Source: Thermoguttaceae bacterium (GTDB lineage Bacteria > Planctomycetota > Planctomycetia > Pirellulales > Thermoguttaceae). Taken from it: a stretch of DNA of 38,128 nt. Made by a program: the position numbers and the translations under genes. The stretch's first letter is position 1; the number at the start of each line of letters is the position of its first letter. Positions 32,093 to 38,128 of this stretch are shown here, piece by piece. Location of the stretch: assembly GCA_017447745.1 (NCBI GenBank), contig JAFSMW010000042.1:1-38128 (forward strand), in the 5' to 3' direction. A model generated the notes under the pieces. It was not told where the DNA came from. It searched no databases and saw only the letters and a program-made list of their open reading frames with translations.

Positions 32093-33838
32093 ATGACCAC
32101 CATGAAAAATCATATACTGACGATTATTTGCTTTTTGGTTCTGGTTCAATCAACTTTTGCAGCTGAAGACAGGCAAAAAAACAAACCATATATACCATTT
32201 AAGCAAAGTGTAACAACAACTGTCGTCGCTGGCGTTGCAACCGCTCACAATTCCGCTTTTTTGAGCGATTCCGTACTGGCGCCAACGCTGAATTTTTCGT
32301 CCAGTCAGCCAACGTATGCTCTGAACCATATCAAGGGCGATTTGGGCGAACTGATGATGAATCGCGTTTTTACAAGCTCAGTTTTAAAGCATACAGGGGG
32401 TTGGGGCATTCTGACTCCAACAGCCGTTGGAAGAAACGGTATTGACGGATTATATATCAAGATGGATTCGTTAGGCAATCCCCGTTCGCTATTAGTTGCA
32501 GACGCAAAAGTTAATTCTGCTCAATTGGGATATACTAAAACCGGCAAACAAATGAGTTCAGAGTGGATAGCCCCGCGTCTTTCCCGAACTGCTGATTCGT
32601 ATCGAAAATTGGGTACATCCCTATCAGACGGCAAAAATCGTCTGATTCGTTCAAAAAGCATTCCTAAAAGAATTAAACTTTCAAAACAGATCAATGTTCA
32701 AATAAACGATAAAACCAGCGCTGTTTTGTGGAAAACGCCTAAAGGTTACGCCTATTTTTCACATGATCCAAGCGTTACGTCAGAACAGGTTCGGCGTCAA
32801 ATTGCCACAACAGCCAATTATTTACAAAGCGCGGCAGATGGGAAGATTGCATATAGATCGCGTTTGTTTACCTATAAGGCAGAAGCGGGAAAACACGTTA
32901 TTACTATCAAAAATCTGGATGCGAACGGAAATATCGTCTCATCAGGAAAGCAAATCAAAGGAACATTCGATCAATTGCCAGTAGAATATCGCCGCGCAAT
33001 TCGACATGCGGCAATTCGAACCCTTGGCGAAGAGCGAAACGTTTATGGTTTGCCCAAATACAGTAAAAACACATTAAAAAAGATGGTTGAACAGTGTTGC
33101 AATGATCCCGAATATTTTAATAAGGTTTGTATACAACCCAAAGTCATGCCAACTTATGTCCGAATAGCCGTTACTATTGGAACGGCAACTGTTATTGCAG
33201 GCGTTTTGGATGCTTTAACGCAGTATCTGACAACTGGAAAGATTGATTGGCGACAAACGGGAGCTGTAACGTTGATAACTGGAACGTCTACTGCCGTTGG
33301 ATTGGCGGCGACTTCCGGATTGCAGGCATTAGGATGTTCCACCGCCTTAAGTACATTGGGAGGCGGGAGCGTAGCCGGAGTTTTGATGGCATACGGCATG
33401 TATGCTATGGGATACTGTTCTTTGACTCAAGCTAACATAAACGCAGCAGTTGGTGTGGCTGCAACAGGAGCTCTTTTTGCAACTCCTGCAGTTATGGCTG
33501 CAATTGCGGTAACTTGGGGAACAACGGCAACAACCCATGTTGCAATTTCTTCTTTAAGCGGAGCTGCAATGACGAATGCTATTTTAGCCTGGTGGGGCGG
33601 TGGAGCCCTTGCCGCAGGCGGAGGAGGCATGGCGGCAGGTGGAGCAACAATGACAGTTGTAACCGGTGGCGTAGTTCTTGTTATCGTTGCTATTCCTGCA
33701 ATTTATATGACCTATAAGCATTTTGCAGATTCAGCGGACCAACATCGCTATTTGCAGGGAATGATCGACATCGTTTCTGACCGGGTTCGCAACGGAAATC
33801 AGATCGAATGGTCTAACTTGCCTCAATTGCCGCGATAA
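32093..33838 (+). CDS. exported PD-(D/E)XK nuclease-like protein with Gly-rich membrane region
   Basis: The protein is 581 aa; the ATG at 32102 is an equally good start. A signal peptide ends near TFA/AED. Residues 78-160 carry a PD-(D/E)XK pattern: Glu86 (GDLGELMMNRVF), Asp118 (RNGIDGLYI), Asp137-x-Lys139 (LLVADAKVNS), then GKQMSSEWI with a glutamine in the helix, as in restriction-endonuclease-fold toxins. Residues 350-550 have several hydrophobic segments packed with Gly and Ala (such as WWGGGALAAGGGGMAAGGA), which look like glycine-zipper membrane hairpins. The nuclease domain would therefore lie outside the cytoplasm. No immunity gene is recognised. A strong terminator follows. The fold assignment rests on motifs only. 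Confidence 0.6.
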   Translation: MTTMKNHILTIICFLVLVQSTFAAEDRQKNKPYIPFKQSVTTTVVAGVATAHNSAFLSDSVLAPTLNFSSSQPTYALNHIKGDLGELMMNRVFTSSVLKHTGGWGILTPTAVGRNGIDGLYIKMDSLGNPRSLLVADAKVNSAQLGYTKTGKQMSSEWIAPRLSRTADSYRKLGTSLSDGKNRLIRSKSIPKRIKLSKQINVQINDKTSAVLWKTPKGYAYFSHDPSVTSEQVRRQIATTANYLQSAADGKIAYRSRLFTYKAEAGKHVITIKNLDANGNIVSSGKQIKGTFDQLPVEYRRAIRHAAIRTLGEERNVYGLPKYSKNTLKKMVEQCCNDPEYFNKVCIQPKVMPTYVRIAVTIGTATVIAGVLDALTQYLTTGKIDWRQTGAVTLITGTSTAVGLAATSGLQALGCSTALSTLGGGSVAGVLMAYGMYAMGYCSLTQANINAAVGVAATGALFATPAVMAAIAVTWGTTATTHVAISSLSGAAMTNAILAWWGGGALAAGGGGMAAGGATMTVVTGGVVLVIVAIPAIYMTYKHFADSADQHRYLQGMIDIVSDRVRNGNQIEWSNLPQLPR

Positions 33839-33845
33839 GCGCCAG

Positions 33846-33884
33846 AACCAGTCGAGGAGGCTTTCTCCTTGACTGGTTTTTCTT
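33846..33884 (+). terminator. Rho-independent terminator after nuclease-like gene
   Basis: A 14-bp stem (33846-33859 with 33865-33878, one G-T pair), loop GCTTT, then TTTCTT. It starts eight bases after the stop codon. Confidence 0.85.
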
Positions 33885-34035
33885 AATCATGGTTTTTCTT
33901 AATCTACAGATTTATCTGGTTATTGATTATAGAGCATTCATCTTACCGTTGACAAGCTTATTCACATAGCTTATCCTCCGGCTTGATCTGCTTGAATATC
34001 TTGAAATATTTTCAAAGATTTGCGTCGCTCCCCCC

Positions 34036-34064
34036 TTGCATTGTAAATATTTAAAGAATATAAT
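34036..34064 (+). promoter_or_regulatory. sigma-70-type promoter for ExbD-like/ExbB-like/MotB-like genes
   Basis: TTGCAT at 34036-34041, 17-nt spacer, TATAAT at 34059-34064, about 60 nt upstream of the gene at 34129. Together with the terminator it splits the locus into two units. Confidence 0.65.
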
Positions 34065-34128
34065 ATATAATAACATATGGTAACGATATTGTTTTTTTAA
34101 CATTTTAACTTTTTTATTCGGTTTAAAA

Positions 34129-34527
34129 ATGCCTAGAGTTAGAACAGCTGCTGTCGTGGTGGTATTAGGCGTTGCTTTATTTCTTTTTTCGGGTTTGCGC
34201 GGGACCGGTTCCAAGGACAATTCGAATTCGGGCGCAGATTCGGAAAAGACTCTTAACGCCGTAATCAAAGAGTCTCCTCAAGAACAACCTACTGTGGAAA
34301 CTCCAAAAGTCCGTAAAATTTCAATCGAATACGTTGAAAGCGATCAGAAACATTATCTCGTTTTCGACAACGATGAAAAAGTTCAGTTTCAAAACAAAAA
34401 CGATCTGAATCAGATTCTTACGGATTCCTTGTCCGAATTCGCCGAAAAAGTTGAGTTTGTCAGCTATGACGAAGATGAATATCGCGACGTCGTCGAAGAT
34501 TTTCTGAAAACTCACAATAAACGATAA
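34129..34527 (+). CDS. small single-pass membrane protein, possibly ExbD-like
   Basis: The protein is 132 aa. It has one N-terminal membrane segment (VVVVLGVALFLFSGL), a polar linker of about 45 residues and an alpha/beta C-terminal domain (about 65-130). That domain's order resembles the periplasmic part of ExbD/TolR: KISIEYVESDQKHYLVFDN, LNQILTDSLSE, VEFVSYDEDEYRDVVEDFL. The membrane segment lacks the aspartate that carries protons in true ExbD, so it would not be the channel partner. It is followed after 77 nt by the ExbB-like gene. The resemblance is by pattern only. Confidence 0.55.
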   Translation: MPRVRTAAVVVVLGVALFLFSGLRGTGSKDNSNSGADSEKTLNAVIKESPQEQPTVETPKVRKISIEYVESDQKHYLVFDNDEKVQFQNKNDLNQILTDSLSEFAEKVEFVSYDEDEYRDVVEDFLKTHNKR

Positions 34528-34604
34528 CAATATTTTAAATCGAATCTTTAATAGTATAATTCGCATTTATTATTAAAGACATTTAAACATATTTTGGTGA
34601 GATT

Positions 34605-35237
34605 ATGATTAAGTATTGGTGGCCGCCAGATATTACAGGTCAGATAATTTGTTGCGTAATTTCTGTCCTTTTAGCCTATAGTTTTTTGGCGTTGTGTTAT
34701 TGCTGCTGGTATCGCAGAGCCAGAGCAAAAGAAATGCTTCTGTTTCTTCAGAATTCATTTGCCAAAGACATTTTAGGCGTCGTCCCCAAGGGAAAAGGAC
34801 CAGACTCTGGCAGTTCAGATATCAGTCAGCTGGAATGGTGGATTCGCGAAATCCCATCGTATCCGGTTAAAGACGTCAGTTTGTTAAACACGATTTTTTC
34901 GAAAGGAGATTCGTACAAGCTTAGAAGACGGTATGTTAATTATTTGAATTTCTTAACGGAAATTTGTTCGATATATCCGATGCTCGGCATTTTGGGAACC
35001 GTCATGGGCGTCAGCTTTTCGATTATTCAGCCAGATAAACTGATGGATTCGTTCAGCACGGCGGTAATAACAACGATTTGGGGAATTATCGCCGGGATTT
35101 CCCATACGATCATCCTGTCATTTTTCTATGCATATCTGCATGAACTTGACGAGATCCCATCAAAAATTGAATCTTCGCTCTACGACCTGAAACAAAACAT
35201 TTACCATGGAAGAAAGCAATGCGACGAGCAAGATTAG
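34605..35237 (+). CDS. MotA/TolQ/ExbB-type proton channel protein
   Basis: The protein is 210 aa with three membrane segments: one near the N-terminus (about 10-33) and two at about 120-145 and 150-180. The latter carry the family signature IYPMLGILGTVMGVSFSII and FSTAVITTIWGIIAGI, including the conserved threonine and glycines of the channel. It is shorter than MotA and near TolQ/ExbB size. It overlaps the next gene by 19 nt, so the two are coupled and presumably form a stator-like complex driven by proton or sodium flow. Confidence 0.8.
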   Translation: MIKYWWPPDITGQIICCVISVLLAYSFLALCYCCWYRRARAKEMLLFLQNSFAKDILGVVPKGKGPDSGSSDISQLEWWIREIPSYPVKDVSLLNTIFSKGDSYKLRRRYVNYLNFLTEICSIYPMLGILGTVMGVSFSIIQPDKLMDSFSTAVITTIWGIIAGISHTIILSFFYAYLHELDEIPSKIESSLYDLKQNIYHGRKQCDEQD

Positions 35238-36199
35238 TAATGAACATGACGTCCATGCTGGATATACTTATTATCCTGTTTTTTGCTCAGGCTATAGAGT
35301 TTAAAAATATAACTGATCAAAAAATTTCCGAATGCGAATCAAGCGTTGCTGATTTGCAATCGGAAAATTCTGAATTATACAAGAAGGTAAATCCTCTTCA
35401 AACGGAGAACAGAGATCTAGCGCAATCCAATAAAAAGCTGGCGTCAGACAATGAAGAATTATATCGCCAGCTGTCTCAAAAAACAAATGAACTGGCGGAG
35501 AAATCTGAACAGTACAGTCTTGTAAAAGAAGAACTGGAAATCCGGAATAAAGAACTCAAAAAGATAAAAAGCGATATTCATCTTGTTGGCGAAAGTATAG
35601 ATTTCAACAGCGTCCTGGACAGAATCGTCTTCAATAATAGCGAGTCGTCAAAAGAAGACATTACAAAAAGAATTATTGATTTTATTCAAACTCAGCACGA
35701 CATACAAAAGCAAACAGAAAAAGAAATTACTTACTGGATAATTACCTTGAGTAATTCTTATGATAAACGCGATGGCAAAGCAAATCTGATTTTGCGATTG
35801 TTTATCAGAGGAAAAGAGAATATTGCGTTTCAAAAATTGTCAGAAAAGCGTCCGTGGGACTGGGGCAAACCTCGAGAAACGGAACCGGACAAATTGAAAG
35901 ATCAGCTTCTGGCGGCTTTGAACGACAAAAACATCATTCCCGACACGGATATTCAACGCATCAACATCATTTTATGTTTTCAGGATAAAACCAGTAATAA
36001 CTCATCGCTCTTGACGCCTCAAATTGAAGTATTTGACGCTATCTTTAAGGACGTATTTTTACAGTTGCAAAACACTTATTCCAGCAAACAAAGCGCCGAT
36101 AATCCAAACGGCAGAGGCTTGGGCGAAATTCGAGTAATTCCAATTCCATTCGACCCCAGAGATATACATCCGCTTGACCCGGAACTGCTGATCAAATAG
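35219..36199 (+). CDS. ExbD/MotB-like stator partner with coiled coil
   Basis: The protein is 326 aa. A single N-terminal membrane segment (MTSMLDILIILFFAQAIEF) contains the aspartate expected for the ion-binding residue of ExbD/MotB. Residues 30-120 form a long coiled coil with heptads of L, E, K and N (SVADLQSENSELYKKV onward). The C-terminal part (about 140-326) has WIITLSNSYDKRDGKANLILRLFI and no match to an OmpA-type peptidoglycan domain. This makes it different from MotB and ZorB, which anchor to peptidoglycan. It is the last gene of the locus and its start overlaps the channel gene. Confidence 0.7.
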   Translation: MRRARLVMNMTSMLDILIILFFAQAIEFKNITDQKISECESSVADLQSENSELYKKVNPLQTENRDLAQSNKKLASDNEELYRQLSQKTNELAEKSEQYSLVKEELEIRNKELKKIKSDIHLVGESIDFNSVLDRIVFNNSESSKEDITKRIIDFIQTQHDIQKQTEKEITYWIITLSNSYDKRDGKANLILRLFIRGKENIAFQKLSEKRPWDWGKPRETEPDKLKDQLLAALNDKNIIPDTDIQRINIILCFQDKTSNNSSLLTPQIEVFDAIFKDVFLQLQNTYSSKQSADNPNGRGLGEIRVIPIPFDPRDIHPLDPELLIK

Positions 36200-36284
36200 C
36201 GGATTGAGTTCAAAATTATATCTGTAGCAATCGCCAGATTAGCGAGCCTTATCAATGCGGGGATAATGCGCAGACCCGTTAAGA

Positions 36285-37739
36285 TTATTCTATCGCAATG
36301 CGTTTCCAGCCGCCTTGGAAGAATCGGAAGGTGAGCAGGATGCCGCGGACGGTGATGTCGGTCGTCATGCCGATCCAGGCGCCGGTTACGCCCATGCTCA
36401 GCCCCTGGAACGTCGTTCCGAATACGGTGAACTGGTCAAACGCCAGGACGTACGTCAGGACGATTCTCACGAACAGGAACCCAATAAGGGAAATCACCAT
36501 CGGAACTCGGGTGTCGCCAGCGCCGCGCAGGGCTCCGGAAAGCGTCATCATCACAACGCATGCGGGCGAGCAGTACGCGATCAGTTTCAGCAGCGGGACG
36601 CAGGCTTTTGCCAACGCGGTTTGGTTCGACTTCAAAAACAGGTACGGCGTGATTTCCGCGCCAAAGTAGTAGACGGAACAGGCGCAGACGGAAAACACGG
36701 CGGCAAGACCCATGATTATGAACGTCGAACGCGCCGCCATTTCCGGCTTTCTCGCCCCGAGGAACTGCCCAACCAGGGTCGTCGCGGACATACTAAAGGC
36801 GTTTAACGGCGCGAAGCCCCACGATTCCACTCTCAACGCAACCCCATGCACCGCCGACGCTGTTACGCCCAGCGAGTTGATCAGTCCCAAAAACCAGAGC
36901 TGGCACCCGATGATGGTCATCATGTCAATGCCGGCGGGAATGCTAATCCAGAGCAGCTGACGAATAATGCGCCAGTCCGGTTTGAACATTCGCCATCGAA
37001 TTTTCAGACTGTAGCTACCGCGAAAAACCAGAACGAGCGTAACGACGGCGCCGACAATAAATCCGCTTGCCGTGCCCAGCGCGACGCCGGTAAACCCGAG
37101 GTTGGGCAGCCCGAAAATGCCGGTTGCCAAACTCCACGAAACGAGAATGTTGACCGCGTTGACGGCGATCATGATCCACAGTCCGCAAGCCATGTTGCCC
37201 GCTCCGCGCAGCGACGCCGTTCCGACAGAGGTTATCATCACAAACGGAATGGTCGGCAGAACGATCCAAAGGTACTTTGCCGCCAGCGCGCTCGCCTCGC
37301 CTTCCAGATGAAGCCCGGCGATAATCTGAGGATAAAAGAGAAACCAAATCCCCAGCGTTAAAACCGTCAGTCCCAAGCCGACGTTAAACGCCTGATGCAT
37401 GGCGCGATTGGCTTTCTCCGGAAGTCCGCCGCCAATATACCGAGCTGTCATGGCGGTGGCGCCAACGGAAACGAACGTGAAAACGCTCTGCAGACCCCAA
37501 ACCACGTATCCAGATGAACAGACCGCCGCCAGATGCTCTTTCGCCAGAAACTTGCCGGTAATGAGGAAGTCGGACGTCGAAACCAGCAGCCCGAGAATGT
37601 GCTCAAAAAACACCGGCAGCGTCATCCAGAAAATAATACGCGTCAGCGCCCTGTTGTCTCGACTGGTAAGCCGAACGACGGCAGGGGCGGAACCGGACAA
37701 TAGTTCGTCAGAATGAATGGCGGAACTGTCAGCTGACAT
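36285..37739 (-). CDS. MATE family efflux transporter
   Basis: The protein is 484 aa, usual for the family, with about 12 membrane segments in two homologous halves. Recognisable parts are MTLPVFFEHILGLLVSTSD near the N-terminus, TAMTARYIGGG after the second helix, and FSMSATTLVGQFLGARKPEMA in the second half, the repeated (A/T)xxxQxxGA pattern. MATE proteins export drugs or metabolites in exchange for Na+ or H+. The start at 37739 is chosen because the longer frame from 37874 runs through the tRNA and its terminator. It lies 48 nt downstream of that terminator and may have its own weak promoter or depend on read-through. Confidence 0.9.
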   Translation of the reverse strand: MSADSSAIHSDELLSGSAPAVVRLTSRDNRALTRIIFWMTLPVFFEHILGLLVSTSDFLITGKFLAKEHLAAVCSSGYVVWGLQSVFTFVSVGATAMTARYIGGGLPEKANRAMHQAFNVGLGLTVLTLGIWFLFYPQIIAGLHLEGEASALAAKYLWIVLPTIPFVMITSVGTASLRGAGNMACGLWIMIAVNAVNILVSWSLATGIFGLPNLGFTGVALGTASGFIVGAVVTLVLVFRGSYSLKIRWRMFKPDWRIIRQLLWISIPAGIDMMTIIGCQLWFLGLINSLGVTASAVHGVALRVESWGFAPLNAFSMSATTLVGQFLGARKPEMAARSTFIIMGLAAVFSVCACSVYYFGAEITPYLFLKSNQTALAKACVPLLKLIAYCSPACVVMMTLSGALRGAGDTRVPMVISLIGFLFVRIVLTYVLAFDQFTVFGTTFQGLSMGVTGAWIGMTTDITVRGILLTFRFFQGGWKRIAIE

Positions 37740-37787
37740 GTAATGACGAAAGCGGGGAAATCTGGAGGGGAAGACGTTTGGGAGAAT

Positions 37788-37819
37788 AAAAAAACCTTTG
37801 CCATCGAACGGGGCAAAGG
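37788..37819 (-). terminator. Rho-independent terminator of tRNA-Gly
   Basis: On the minus strand CCTTTGCC and GGCAAAGG (37812-37819 and 37795-37802) form an 8-bp stem with a nine-base loop followed by seven Ts (37788-37794). Confidence 0.85.
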
Positions 37820-37824
37820 CGAAA

Positions 37825-37897
37825 AGCGAGCGACGGGGTTCGAACCCGCGACTTGCAGCTTGGGAAGCTACCACTCTACCAACTGAGTTACGCTCGC
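37825..37897 (-). tRNA. tRNA-Gly (anticodon CCC)
   Basis: A full cloverleaf can be drawn: acceptor GCGAGCG/CGCTCGC, D arm ACTC..GAGT, anticodon arm GTAGC/GCTGC with loop TTCCCAA (anticodon CCC, reading GGG), and T arm GCGGG/CCCGT with TTCGAAC. The discriminator base is U, as usual for bacterial glycine tRNAs. The 3' CCA is not encoded. Confidence 0.93.
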
Positions 37898-37920
37898 AAC
37901 TGAATTCAAGTATTTATAGT

Positions 37921-37948
37921 AATATATCAAAACGGAGAATATTGTCAA
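37921..37948 (-). promoter_or_regulatory. sigma-70-type promoter for tRNA-Gly
   Basis: On the minus strand TTGACA (37943-37948) and TATATT (37921-37926) are 16 nt apart. The -10 box is 23 nt before the mature 5' end. Confidence 0.75.
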
Positions 37949-37975
37949 TAGGGGCGGGGCAGCGCAAATGAGTAA

Positions 37976-38128
37976 GGGTGCGTTCAAAATTGGGGGGCAT
38001 GGAAAGGGAATATGTCTTGAAACCTTTTCGAAACCTTCTGATTACTCTGTTCTTATACCCACGTCTTTAGACGTGGGAAATAAAAACAATTCAAAAATCG
38101 TAGCCCCCAGATTTATCTGGGGACTAAA
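37976..38128 (+). repeat. dispersed repeat of about 150 bp, copy 2
   Basis: It matches 11084-11238 in inverted orientation. It contains the hairpins CCCACGTC-TTTA-GACGTGGG (38058-38077) and CCCCAGA-TTTA-TCTGGGG (38105-38122). The window ends within or at the edge of this copy, so its right border is not seen. Confidence 0.85.

Noticed and set aside
30579..36199. Standard Zorya defence system
   Set aside because: The motor-like pair is present, but ZorB's peptidoglycan domain, the ZorC/ZorD helicase or a ZorE nuclease are not recognisable, so I do not use that name.
36199..36284. Terminator between the convergent MotB-like and MATE genes
   Set aside because: No stem with a T run is visible in the 85-base gap.

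Overview
The window looks like a chromosomal segment from a PVC-group bacterium, most likely a host- or gut-associated planctomycete. The evidence is a PEP-CTERM sorting signal, large secreted glycosidases (a DUF4838 protein and a GH106-like protein), a long ankyrin-repeat protein, LemA/TPM genes and abundant structured intergenic repeats. This placement is inferred from gene content only. Sigma-70-type promoters (TTGACA-like, 16-17 nt, TATAAT-like) are readable by eye in front of many transcription units.

Layout. Bases 2-1489: 3' part of an MmeI/YeeA-type DNA methyltransferase. 1500-3905: two clusters of REP-like palindromic units flanking a REP-associated tyrosine transposase (RAYT). 3922-6837 (minus): operon of prepilin peptidase, OmpA-like lipoprotein and Sfp-type phosphopantetheinyl transferase. 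7118-7975: BtuF-like binding lipoprotein. 8146-10632: secreted GH106-like glycosidase. 10633-11400: intergenic region full of hairpins, ending in a structured leader. 11401-15299: translationally coupled pair, a LeuA-like protein that has lost its catalytic residues and a TIM-barrel/acyl-CoA ligase fusion. 15674-21362: two large secreted carbohydrate-active proteins. 21826-23092: cobalamin riboswitch driving a DUF4465 protein with a PEP-CTERM tail. 23300-23476: remnant of a sugar-nucleotide transferase gene. 23540-25285: AT-rich polytopic membrane protein. 25401-27969 (minus): ankyrin-repeat gene split by a frameshift in an A7 run. 28150-30242 (minus): zinc-ribbon protein, TPM protein and LemA. 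30579-36199: AT-rich five-gene envelope locus. 36285-37739 (minus): MATE transporter. 37825-37897 (minus): tRNA-Gly(CCC).

Most interesting points. (1) The cobalamin riboswitch lies directly upstream of a DUF4465/PEP-CTERM protein. DUF4465 is the domain of the Bacteroidetes surface B12-binding protein BtuH, so this may be a PEP-CTERM-anchored version of surface B12 capture. A BtuF-like lipoprotein lies 15 kb away. (2) The locus 30579-36199 combines an exported PD-(D/E)XK nuclease-like protein carrying a Gly-rich membrane region, a lipoprotein, a small ExbD-like protein and an ExbB/MotA-ExbD/MotB-like pair. I do not recognise this as a described system. (3) The LeuA-like/TIM-ligase pair looks like an uncharacterised metabolic module with a structured 5' leader.

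Repeats. Several independent families occupy gene boundaries: REP/RAYT units, heptameric tandem repeats at six gene ends or starts, hairpins with varied GC-rich stems around a TTTA-like tetraloop, CGCAAAG hairpins, and a 150-bp dispersed element present twice in inverted orientation.
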